This document shows, piece by piece, positions 1-6,095 of a stretch of DNA of 11,216 bases. This DNA comes from Cyanobacteria bacterium UBA9971 (GTDB lineage: Bacteria > Cyanobacteriota > Vampirovibrionia > Gastranaerophilales > UBA9971). The notes beneath the pieces were generated by a model. The model worked only from the letters and a program-made list of their open reading frames with translations, was not told the origin of the DNA and did not search any database. Position numbers and translations under genes: made by a program. Every line of letters begins with the position of its first letter. The first letter of the stretch is position 1. The stretch covers positions 1-11,216 of the forward strand of contig DNRP01000123.1 of NCBI GenBank assembly GCA_003499955.1. The letters are read 5' to 3'.

Positions 1-162
1 GAAATTAAAGATTATTTAATTCAAAAAGGTTGTAAAAATGCCCTGATGTCAGGAAGCGGACCTTCAGTGTTCGGCATTTATGAGGGGGAACTTGATTTAT
101 CGGATGCAAAACCTGATTGGGAATGTTTTAAAGTTAAGACAATTGATTTTGGAATTAAATAA
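1..162 (+). CDS. ispE: 4-diphosphocytidyl-2-C-methyl-D-erythritol kinase, C-terminal end (partial)
   Basis: The gene enters from the left edge in frame 1, leaving 53 codons before the TAA at 160-162. The visible part contains the GHMP-kinase motif 3, MSGSGPSVFG (residues 16-25 of the fragment), followed by the typical short C-terminal strand. In the GHMP superfamily this glycine-rich loop near the C-terminus lines the active site. The wording MSGSGPSVFG is characteristic of IspE, which phosphorylates CDP-methylerythritol with ATP in the non-mevalonate isoprenoid pathway in the cytosol. The N-terminus and ATP-binding motif lie outside the window. It is convergent with the small membrane-protein gene and only 5 nt separate the two stop codons; I see no terminator between them. 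Other GHMP kinases (homoserine kinase, mevalonate kinase) are less likely alternatives. Confidence 0.8.
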   Translation, partial: EIKDYLIQKGCKNALMSGSGPSVFGIYEGELDLSDAKPDWECFKVKTIDFGIK

Positions 163-167
163 TTGTT

Positions 168-440
168 TTATTTTTTAAATTTTTTATTAAATGCAAGCCA
201 CGATGTTTTAAGATTTAGATATAAGACCAGCGGTATTAAACCTATTAGAATAAAAAAAGTTATTTTTATATTTATAAAATAAAATATGCCTGCGATTAAT
301 ATCAGAATAAGACTGAATTTTTTAATAAAAGAAAGGTCTGCATTCTCCTCTATAATAGGCAAAGCGTATTCCCTCTCATATTTACTTTTAAAATACACAC
401 CCACGACTATAATAACCAGCATTAAAACAAAATTGGTCAT
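168..440 (-). CDS. small hydrophobic membrane protein, unknown function
   Basis: A 90-residue protein I cannot assign to a family. It has three hydrophobic stretches, at about residues 4-17, 41-57 and 60-76, separated by a charged loop (KSKYEREYALPIIEENADLS) and ending in a lysine-rich tail (FNKKFKK). A two- or three-helix inner-membrane protein is the simplest reading. The start is supported by an AAGGA ribosome site about 6 nt upstream of the ATG, which overlaps the stop region of the SPOR gene. The gene is the last of a three-gene minus-strand unit (DUF366, SPOR, this gene) with a 9-nt gap to the SPOR gene, so it is probably co-transcribed and translated with an envelope protein. Function is unknown. 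Confidence 0.6.
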   Translation of the reverse strand: MTNFVLMLVIIVVGVYFKSKYEREYALPIIEENADLSFIKKFSLILILIAGIFYFINIKITFFILIGLIPLVLYLNLKTSWLAFNKKFKK

Positions 441-449
441 ATTTAATCC

Positions 450-1217
450 TTACTCATTAACAGTTTTGGCATTAAAGCCTTTGTTTTGAAGTTCCTGCAC
501 AAGCCCGTCCGCTTTGGCAGGGTCTGAAAATGATCCTACTTGAAGCACATATCTGCCGTTTTTCTCTTTAATAAACGGCGCAACATTTAAATCCATTTCA
601 ATTAAAGTATCTGAAATAAGCCTGGCCTGCATAGGAGTAGCATAACTTCCCAGTACAACTTTTGACATAGTTATAGGTTTTGCTGTTTCGCCTGTATATT
701 GTTGAGAAGTCTTGGGTCTTGGCGGAATATTAGCTACAGTAAGCGGCTTTACAGCTTTACTTGTTGTTTTTTGCGGTTGTGTATAATTGTCAGGAGTGTT
801 ATATTCAGGGTCATTTCCTTCGCCGGGTATTGAATCCTGCGGTTCTTGAGGATCATTTGTAGAATATAAATCTGTATTTTGACCGTCAACAGTTGTTTGA
901 TCATCTTGTGTTTGCTGGTCTTTCACGGGAATTTCCATTTTTAACTTCGGAGGCGCCGCATTTTCTTCCTGTTCAATGGAACTAAGCCGCGGGTCAATCC
1001 TTCCCTTAAAATCATTACTGTCTACAGAACCGGTTGAATGTTCGTCTGTAAGTGCAGGGATATCAACCTGAGGTGTTAAAATCGGTAATAACACGGTAAA
1101 AGCAAAAAAGAAAACGATAAAAGTCCCTAAAAATGTAAAAATTAAAGGCTTTAAATTGTTTTTATTTTGCAGATTGTCTTTGCTTTTTGATTTTTTATCA
1201 ATTTGTTTGGTGTTCAT
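450..1217 (-). CDS. membrane-anchored SPOR-domain protein
   Basis: 255 residues with a lysine-rich cytoplasmic N-terminus (1-23), one transmembrane helix at about 25-46, a long low-complexity Gln/Asp/Pro/Thr linker (about 50-180), and a C-terminal SPOR domain at about 185-254. The SPOR domain shows both half-motifs of the fold, VVLGSYATPMQA and YVLQVGSFSDPAKA. SPOR domains (known family) bind glycan strands of peptidoglycan stripped of stem peptides and are often found in cell-division or cell-wall proteins such as FtsN and DedD. A periplasmic peptidoglycan-binding role at the septum is therefore likely but inferred. The ribosome site GAGGAG lies inside the last codons of the upstream DUF366 gene, with only 3 nt between the genes, pointing to coupled translation. 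Sure of the domain, less sure of the cell-division role. Confidence 0.85.
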   Translation of the reverse strand: MNTKQIDKKSKSKDNLQNKNNLKPLIFTFLGTFIVFFFAFTVLLPILTPQVDIPALTDEHSTGSVDSNDFKGRIDPRLSSIEQEENAAPPKLKMEIPVKDQQTQDDQTTVDGQNTDLYSTNDPQEPQDSIPGEGNDPEYNTPDNYTQPQKTTSKAVKPLTVANIPPRPKTSQQYTGETAKPITMSKVVLGSYATPMQARLISDTLIEMDLNVAPFIKEKNGRYVLQVGSFSDPAKADGLVQELQNKGFNAKTVNE

Positions 1218-1220
1218 ATT

Positions 1221-1787
1221 TTAAAAAACTCCTCGAACTTTGCAGGAAGCATTTATTATTTCATCATACTCTTTACAGTAATTTAGCATAATTTGTCTGG
1301 CAATTTCTTCATGATTTTTAATATTCATATCCGATTTCAGTCCGGCGGCATGAACAGGCGCGCCATCTGAAATAATGTTTATCCCGAGGTGAATTAAAAC
1401 GGAATTCAGGGACTTTCCCGCAATGGAAACTGACAGCTTCCCGTTATTATAAAACAAATCATCGCCATTTCGCAGTAGTTTGTCATTGGTGGACAAGTTT
1501 AACATAATTACTTCCCTGGCGATATTTACAAGCAGTCTTTGCCTTAAAACACCTTCTATAAGAGGAATATTAAAATGTTCTACGATAAAATGAACCATTT
1601 TTTTGCTGTAAATAGGACTGTTTGAAAGAACGTCGGAAATATCAACCATTTCGGCAAGTTTGACTTCGCATTCCCCGATAAAGCCCACAATAGCATCTCC
1701 CTGAATATTAAAATTTTTGTATATCCAGTGAGGGGCTAATTCTTTACCTGTATAACAAATTTGCTGTTCTAAAAACTTTGATTTCAT
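1221..1787 (-). CDS. DUF366-family protein
   Basis: 188 residues, no signal peptide or membrane segment, so cytoplasmic. The sequence matches what I remember of the DUF366 family: an early APHWIY block (18-23), a VGFIGECEVKLAEMVD block (34-49), and RNGDDLFYNNGKLSVSIAG (106-124), followed by the HLGINI block. The NGKLSVSIA segment with Lys117 recalls the catalytic core of lipoate/biotin protein-ligase folds; I believe DUF366 is related to them but cannot verify it here. No substrate is known to me. It is the first gene of the minus-strand unit leading to the SPOR protein. Upstream of its ATG there is only a weak AGAAG ribosome site. Family assignment is from memory of motifs; function should be left open. 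Confidence 0.65.
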   Translation of the reverse strand: MKSKFLEQQICYTGKELAPHWIYKNFNIQGDAIVGFIGECEVKLAEMVDISDVLSNSPIYSKKMVHFIVEHFNIPLIEGVLRQRLLVNIAREVIMLNLSTNDKLLRNGDDLFYNNGKLSVSIAGKSLNSVLIHLGINIISDGAPVHAAGLKSDMNIKNHEEIARQIMLNYCKEYDEIINASCKVRGVF

Positions 1788-1910
1788 TTTTTTATCTTCT
1801 TAATAATCCCTGATAAAAACATTCTACCGCAACAAAAAAATAACAAAAAGTTTTTTATAAATCTATTTTGGTATAGAAGTTATAAATTCAGCTCCAATTC
1901 TTTAAAAATC

Positions 1911-1919
1911 TGCTACAAT
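1911..1919 (+). promoter_or_regulatory. candidate extended -10 promoter for the TPM unit
   Basis: TGCTACAAT fits the extended -10 form TGnTAnAAT. No good -35 hexamer is found 16-18 nt upstream, as is allowed for extended -10 promoters. The expected transcription start falls at about 1926-1928, at or just before the GTG at 1928. A second, weaker candidate, TGGTATAGA, lies at 1869-1877 and would give a leader of about 45 nt. Confidence 0.4.
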
Positions 1920-1927
1920 TTACTTGA

Positions 1928-2761
1928 GTGAATTATTTGAATAAAAGTCAGCTTATGTTTGGAAGAAAAAAAGGAAATGCTTTTGGCGTAATTATTATAG
2001 TATTTTTAGCCATTGTTATAATTTCCTTAATTAATAATAATCAAAAAAATAATACTGCCTTAGTTAAATCAGAACTTAATATTCCAGCCGCTGTCGGGTA
2101 TGTAAATGATTTTGCAGGCGTAATTTCTGCTGAAAAGAAAAATAATTTAAATTTTTATCTTAAAGAACTTGATAAAAAAACAGGCGCGGAAATTGCGGTT
2201 GTAACCGTTGCTTCTTTGAAAGATAACGCGATTGAGAATGTTTCGCTTGAAATAGGACGCAAATGGGGCGTAGGCAAAAAAGGAAAAGACAATGGAGTCG
2301 TAATCCTTGTTGCGACAGGCGATAAAAAAATGCGAATAGAAGTCGGCTACGGTCTTGAAGGAATAATCCCCGACGGTAAAGCCGGAAGAATCCGCGATGA
2401 TTATATGATTCCATTTTTCAAGCAAGGTGATATGGAAAAGGGAATTGTTAACGGAACTATGGCTGTCGCATCGGTTATAGCAAAATCATATCGGGTTGAA
2501 ATGCCTGCGGATTTTAATTCTTCAGTGGCTGATTTAGCCGCTTATTCTTCATCCGCACCTCAAACAAGTTCAGGAAAATCCTCCCCCCTTGATATTCTTA
2601 TATTTTTGATATTTATAATACTTTTTATAATTTTACCTCGCAGAGGATTATTTATAGGTGGCTATACTAATTACGGCGGAGGGTTCGGCGGAAGCTCGGG
2701 CGGGTTTAGCGGCTTTGGCGGCGGAAGTTTTGGCGGCGGCGGCTCTTCAGGAAGCTGGTAA
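1928..2761 (+). CDS. TPM-domain membrane protein (YgcG-like) with glycine-rich tail
   Basis: 277 residues from GTG 1928. An N-terminal hydrophobic helix (about 20-36) acts as signal/anchor. It is followed by a TPM domain (about 57-186) with the family blocks VNDFAGVIS, GAEIAVVTV, KDNGVVILVA and RIEVGYGLEGIIPD, then a second helix (about 221-237). It ends in a Gly/Ser/Phe tail (244-277; GGG repeats, final W). TPM proteins (TLP18.3/Psb32/MOLO-1 family) are membrane-attached; a phosphatase activity was reported for a plant member, but roles in bacteria are mostly unknown. The start is uncertain. ATG 1955 would remove nine residues and still keep the helix. Neither start has a clear Shine-Dalgarno, and the extended -10 at 1911-1919 ends 8 nt before the GTG. 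It heads a unit with the nucleotidyltransferase-like gene and lemA. Confidence 0.85.
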   Translation: MNYLNKSQLMFGRKKGNAFGVIIIVFLAIVIISLINNNQKNNTALVKSELNIPAAVGYVNDFAGVISAEKKNNLNFYLKELDKKTGAEIAVVTVASLKDNAIENVSLEIGRKWGVGKKGKDNGVVILVATGDKKMRIEVGYGLEGIIPDGKAGRIRDDYMIPFFKQGDMEKGIVNGTMAVASVIAKSYRVEMPADFNSSVADLAAYSSSAPQTSSGKSSPLDILIFLIFIILFIILPRRGLFIGGYTNYGGGFGGSSGGFSGFGGGSFGGGGSSGSW

Positions 2762-2777
2762 GTTAAGGAAAAAAATT

Positions 2778-3488
2778 ATGCACAATATAACTTTAGTTAA
2801 AGATTTAAAAGATATTTACGGAGAAAACCTTGTTTCGGTAATACTTTATGGTGAAAATACAGATAGTGAACAACCAAAAAGTAAATCGGAACAAAATATT
2901 ATCGCAATTTTCAATAAACTGGAAGCTTCTGACTTAAAAAATGCTATTACTGCAATAAAAAAGTGGAGAAAAACTAAAAATCCTCTCCCGATTGTTATGA
3001 GCGAAGGCGAATGGTTTAGTTCGGCAGATGTTTATCCGATAGAATATACTGAAATAAAGAATAATCACGAAATTCTATACGGAAAGAATGTTGTAGCTCC
3101 TATTGCGGTTTCAAAATACGATTTGAGGCTTCAATGCGAGTATGAAATTAAAAATCTTCTTGTCAGAATCAGACAAATTTATCTTGGTAACAGCGATAAT
3201 CCACAATTTATGGTCAAAACACTGGAAGAAAATTCCGCAAAGATTATCAGGATTTTGAAATCGGCGTTAAGTCTTTTTGATATTCCTGCCCCTGATGAAT
3301 ATAGCGAAGTTATACAAAAAATGAAAGAAAAAACTCTTTTTGACGGGGAAATATTTGTTGAAATTCTTTCAGCAAAAGAAAACAAAAGAAAATTTGCTCC
3401 TCAAAAAATCGAAAACCTTGTCCAGAGGGCAATAAATAGTACGGATTTGCTTTATAAATTTATAAATAGTTTAGAAAATGGAGAATAA
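2778..3488 (+). CDS. nucleotidyltransferase-fold protein with degenerate active-site motif
   Basis: 236 residues from ATG 2778, chosen over upstream in-frame starts because AAGGA (2765-2769) sits 8 nt before it and longer versions would run back through the TPM gene. The N-terminus resembles the DNA-polymerase-beta-type nucleotidyltransferase signature: SVILYGE (20-26), then SKSEQNIIAIF (35-45). Active members have LYGS...SDIDLLVVL; here the Gly-Ser pair is Gly-Glu and the metal-binding Asp-x-Asp reads Glu-Gln-Asn, so catalysis is doubtful. The following blocks, ADVYPIEYTEI...HEILYG (83-102) and LRLQCEYEIKNLLVRIRQIYL (116-136), resemble a family I know only as uncharacterised nucleotidyltransferase-domain proteins. 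The C-terminal half is helical. It lies 16 nt after the TPM gene and its end abuts or overlaps lemA, so it probably works with those two envelope proteins, from the cytoplasm. Function unknown. Confidence 0.75.
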   Translation: MHNITLVKDLKDIYGENLVSVILYGENTDSEQPKSKSEQNIIAIFNKLEASDLKNAITAIKKWRKTKNPLPIVMSEGEWFSSADVYPIEYTEIKNNHEILYGKNVVAPIAVSKYDLRLQCEYEIKNLLVRIRQIYLGNSDNPQFMVKTLEENSAKIIRILKSALSLFDIPAPDEYSEVIQKMKEKTLFDGEIFVEILSAKENKRKFAPQKIENLVQRAINSTDLLYKFINSLENGE

Positions 3489-3492
3489 AAAA

Positions 3493-4068
3493 ATGAAAAA
3501 AACAATTTTTATTGTATTAGGTGTAATTGGTTTATTGGCGGTAATGCTATTTTCGAGCTTTATAGGAACTTATAACAGTCTTCAAGTGCTTGATGAATCG
3601 GTTAATTCAAGTTGGAGTCAGGTGGAAAATCAGCTTCAAAGACGTGGAGATTTAATTCCTAATCTGGTAAACACAGTTAAAGGCTATGCAAAACACGAAA
3701 AAGATATTTTTATTTCTGTGGCTGAATCAAGATCAAAGCTTTCCGGTGCTATTAAATCAGGAAACATGAAGCAAATCAGTCAGGCAGAAGGCGAAATGTC
3801 AGGCGCTCTCTCAAGATTGCTTGCAATATCCGAAAATTATCCGCAGCTTAAAGCTGACAAAGTTTTTATCAATCTTCAAGACGAGCTTGCAGGGACAGAA
3901 AACAGAATTTCAGTAGCCAGAAGAGATTTTAACGAGAATGTAAAAGTTATAAATAGCCAGATAAGGGTTTTCCCGACAAATATTATTGCAGGGATTATTG
4001 GAATTGAAAAAAGAGAGTATTTTGAAGCAGAAGAAGCTAAAAAATCTTCGCCAAACGTACAATTTTAA
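3493..4068 (+). CDS. lemA: LemA family membrane protein
   Basis: 191 residues from ATG 3493. This start is preferred to the in-frame ATG 3478 because GGAG (3480-3483) lies 9 nt upstream of 3493, while 3478 has no ribosome site. The longer form would only add MENKK and overlap the previous gene by 11 nt. One N-terminal membrane helix (about 4-24) is followed by the classic LemA blocks: YNSLQVLDESVNSSWSQVENQLQRRGDLIPNLVN as a continuous match (written in part: VENQLQRRGDLIPNLVNTV), GYAKHE, SRSKL, YPQLKAD, ISVARRDFNENVKVIN, and FPTNIIAGIIG near the end. LemA proteins form an N-out helical bundle. Their role is unclear, though they often accompany TPM proteins or the HtpX protease. Length is normal for the family (about 185-200). 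It is the last gene of the TPM unit, and a hairpin repeat follows 19 nt later. Confidence 0.93.
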   Translation: MKKTIFIVLGVIGLLAVMLFSSFIGTYNSLQVLDESVNSSWSQVENQLQRRGDLIPNLVNTVKGYAKHEKDIFISVAESRSKLSGAIKSGNMKQISQAEGEMSGALSRLLAISENYPQLKADKVFINLQDELAGTENRISVARRDFNENVKVINSQIRVFPTNIIAGIIGIEKREYFEAEEAKKSSPNVQF

Positions 4069-4087
4069 GAAAATATTAAGTTATTAC

Positions 4088-4159
4088 GTCATTGCGAGCG
4101 AAGCGAAGCAATCCAATTTTTTCTTTTGGATTGCTTCGTCGCAAGCTCCTCGCAATGAC
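4088..4159. repeat. palindromic GTCATTGCGAG repeat, possible bidirectional terminator
   Basis: Inverted repeat with a 29-nt left arm (4088-4116), a 9-nt T-rich loop (4117-4125) and a 34-nt right arm (4126-4159). The outer 11 bp (GTCATTGCGAG) and inner 13 bp (CGAAGCAATCCAA) pair perfectly. Between them the arms differ (CGAAG against GAGCTTGCGA). Dispersed hairpins with this GTCATTGCGAG...CGAAGCAATCC wording occur in several unrelated AT-rich bacterial genomes (known from general experience). It sits between convergent lemA and queC, where it could stop transcription from both sides. No transposase is nearby. Confidence 0.85.
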
Positions 4160-4175
4160 AGTGCAAAACTCGTTA

Positions 4176-4853
4176 TTATTGAATAAACTCAAAAGTCTTA
4201 CCATTTGCCTCTAAGGCTCTTTTAAGCCTCAAACAGGATTCGCATTTGCCGCAGTGTTTTTCTTCTTCGGTATAGCAGCTTCTCATAAGATTTAAAGGCG
4301 CTTCAATTTCAAGAGCAAGCTTTATAATCTCTGTTTTGTTTAAATTTATAAGCGGAGCAAAGACTTTTGGTTTGACAAGCGTTGAAAATTCAAACGCTTC
4401 GTTGATTTTATCGATAAATTCCTGTGTGTTATCGGGAAAAGTTGACCCTTCTTCTTTGTTTGCCCCGAAAATTATGTGGGAAAACTCTATGCTGTCTGCG
4501 AAACACGCGGCAATATTTAAAAATACACCGTTTCTGTTTGGAACCCAGACTTTTTTTGCAGAATTTAATGTTAATTCAGGATTATCCAATTCGTTAGAAT
4601 CAAGCAACGGCAAATCCTGACTTGTATTAACAAGAGAAGTTTCTGTTATTTCTTGTAACCACTGGGTTTTTATAACTTTATGCTCGATGTTAAAATATTC
4701 AGCAATGATTTTTGCTGCTTCGATTTCTTTTTTTGCTGCTCTCTGCCCGTAATCAAAAGTTAATGCAAGTTGAATATTGTACTCGTCTTTGGCATAAGCA
4801 AGACTAATTAGCGAATCAAGCCCGCCGGAAAGCAAAACAATGCTTTTATTCAT
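4176..4853 (-). CDS. queC: 7-cyano-7-deazaguanine (preQ0) synthase QueC
   Basis: 225 residues from the ATG at 4853. QueC makes preQ0 from 7-carboxy-7-deazaguanine, ammonia and ATP in queuosine (tRNA wobble base) synthesis. The PP-loop SGGLDS is at 9-14, the TFDYGQR block at 32-38, VPNRNG at 104-109, and the zinc-binding cysteines are C193, C201, C204 and C207 (SCYTEEEKHCGKCESC). Length matches the family (about 220-235). Upstream in-frame ATGs (4886, 4877, 4859) would add a Lys/Met/Arg-rich leader not seen in QueC. The chosen ATG has GAGG 6 nt upstream and overlaps the HEAT-protein stop by 8 nt, so translation is likely coupled. No other queuosine genes (queD, queE, queF, tgt) are in the window, so the pathway must be completed elsewhere. 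Confidence 0.95.
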   Translation of the reverse strand: MNKSIVLLSGGLDSLISLAYAKDEYNIQLALTFDYGQRAAKKEIEAAKIIAEYFNIEHKVIKTQWLQEITETSLVNTSQDLPLLDSNELDNPELTLNSAKKVWVPNRNGVFLNIAACFADSIEFSHIIFGANKEEGSTFPDNTQEFIDKINEAFEFSTLVKPKVFAPLINLNKTEIIKLALEIEAPLNLMRSCYTEEEKHCGKCESCLRLKRALEANGKTFEFIQ

Positions 4854-5793
4854 TCTCATCCTCTTCGTCGTCTTCATCTTCTTCAAGAATTTCGTGAATT
4901 TCTTTTCTGCAACATTCGGGAAGGTCTTTTTTTTGCAGCAGGTTTATTACAAAATCTCTTCTTTCAATGTTATAAAGAGCGTTAACAGCACTTATTGCAA
5001 CATCTTCATCTTTATCATACAACATTGATTCAATTAAAGGCGTTATTATTTCGTTATCAATTTCGCAAAGAGCCTCCATAGCACTTATTCTAACCTGTGG
5101 AGATTCGTCAGTAAGCGTTTTTTTAAGAGCGCCAAGCTTTTTGTCTTGATTGAATCCTAATTTGCCAAGAGCTTCAATAGTTTTTTCTTTCAAGAAAGTA
5201 AATTTGTCTATAATTCCCTGTTTTGTTTCAATAATACTTATTAAAGGATCAACAGCTCTCTCATCGCCAAGCATGCCAAGCGCTTTTGCGGCGGATTCTC
5301 TTAAATATACGGATTTTTCTTCTTCATCCGTTACGATATTTATAAGAGGAGCAACGGCATAGACATTACCTATCCTCCCAAGTGCTTCTGCTGCTGAGAG
5401 TCTTATCTTATAATATTCGTTTTTATCATTCATTATGTACATAAGAGGAACAACAGCACTGTCATCTTTAAGATCACCAAGAATATTAGCTGTTGTGCAT
5501 CGTACTTTTAAATACTTATCTTGTTCTTCAGGATTTTTATAGTCGGTTAAAATTTCTATTAAAATGTCTACAGAACTTTTATCTTTAATTTTTCCGATCA
5601 TTTGAACTATATGCAGAAGAACTTTAGGATTAGTTTCTTTGCCGGCAAAGAAATTTAAGATTGTTACAGCTTCTTTGTTTGATAAATTTTTCAAATGGTT
5701 AATTTTCTTGATAGTATCGTCAGGATTGCAATCTTGACCTATCAAAAATTCTTCTAAAAGTTTTTCAAATTTTTCTTTGTTTTCTTCTAACAT
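4846..5793 (-). CDS. HEAT-repeat protein with acidic C-terminal tail
   Basis: 315 residues, cytoplasmic, made almost wholly of two-helix repeats of the HEAT/PBS-lyase type. Clear units carry the pattern 'A.eALG.lGd..av.pLi.il.d' at about 95-123 (ANILGDLKDDSAVVPLMYIM), 130-155 (AAEALGRIGNVYAVAPLINIV), 165-188 (AAKALGMLGDERAVDPLISI), 202-228, 233-258 and 264-287. The protein ends in an acidic tail (about 303-315, Glu/Asp/Asn only after ILE). Such proteins are scaffolds or, in phycobilisome organisms, lyases. Nothing here shows lyase activity, and a protein-binding scaffold role is the safe reading. It overlaps queC by 8 nt and shares its transcript. A weak GAG lies before the ATG. Confidence 0.85.
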   Translation of the reverse strand: MLEENKEKFEKLLEEFLIGQDCNPDDTIKKINHLKNLSNKEAVTILNFFAGKETNPKVLLHIVQMIGKIKDKSSVDILIEILTDYKNPEEQDKYLKVRCTTANILGDLKDDSAVVPLMYIMNDKNEYYKIRLSAAEALGRIGNVYAVAPLINIVTDEEEKSVYLRESAAKALGMLGDERAVDPLISIIETKQGIIDKFTFLKEKTIEALGKLGFNQDKKLGALKKTLTDESPQVRISAMEALCEIDNEIITPLIESMLYDKDEDVAISAVNALYNIERRDFVINLLQKKDLPECCRKEIHEILEEDEDDEEDENE

Positions 5794-5968
5794 AATCTCA
5801 AAGAATCAGATATAACCTCTACGCTTTTATTATATTTAAAACATTAAAATAATGCTCGTTTTTGGAAAAAGTTTTTATATGCAATTACCAAATTAACTCG
5901 AGCTGTGAAATATGAGTATAAATATGTGTTAAAATTAGAATTATTTTTACAATAGTATATAAATTTAT

Positions 5969-5981
5969 ACCCAATTTGGGT
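5969..5981. promoter_or_regulatory. short perfect dyad ACCCAA-T-TTGGGT, candidate operator
   Basis: Perfect 6-bp inverted repeat around one central base in an otherwise A/T-only stretch, roughly midway between the divergent HEAT and kinase starts. The G/C triplets stand out from the surroundings. It is long enough for a dimeric repressor half-site pair, but could be chance. Confidence 0.3.
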
Positions 5982-6080
5982 TACATTAAACCAAGATTTG
6001 TTTTTGGATTTATTAAAATCAAAATTATTGAAAAGATTATGCTATGCCAAAAACAGGAATTATAAATTTTAAACGGGTAC

Positions 6081-6089
6081 TGGTATAAA
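6081..6089 (+). promoter_or_regulatory. extended -10 promoter abutting the histidine kinase start
   Basis: TGGTATAAA fits the extended -10 consensus TGnTATAAT with one mismatch and is followed by 6 nt and then the ATG at 6096. No -35 hexamer is recognisable at 16-18 nt. The predicted transcription start coincides with the ATG, so the message may be leaderless; no Shine-Dalgarno precedes the gene. Confidence 0.45.
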
Positions 6090-6095
6090 AGATTC

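Larger units (their letters stand above)
5794..6095. other. AT-rich divergent intergenic region (HEAT gene / histidine kinase)
   Basis: About 300 bp without an ORF of note, between two divergent genes. It holds a possible minus-strand -10 for the HEAT gene (ATTATA on the plus strand at 5829-5834, i.e. TATAAT), a 13-bp dyad at 5969-5981, and the extended -10 next to the kinase start (6081-6089). I see no RNA gene, riboswitch or terminator in it. Otherwise it is low-complexity A/T. Confidence 0.6.

Noticed and set aside
2147..2425. Minus-strand ORFs inside the TPM gene
   Set aside because: They lie fully within the well-supported TPM coding sequence, have low-complexity Phe/Arg/Ser content and no ribosome site.
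4088..4159. CRISPR or tRNA-like structure at the hairpin repeat
   Set aside because: A single palindrome with no repeat-spacer periodicity, no cloverleaf and no CCA end; it fits a dispersed palindromic repeat.
4840..5028. Plus-strand small ORFs antisense to the HEAT-repeat gene (also 5150-5362)
   Set aside because: They lie opposite a repeat-protein gene with clear periodicity and have Phe/Ser-rich composition.
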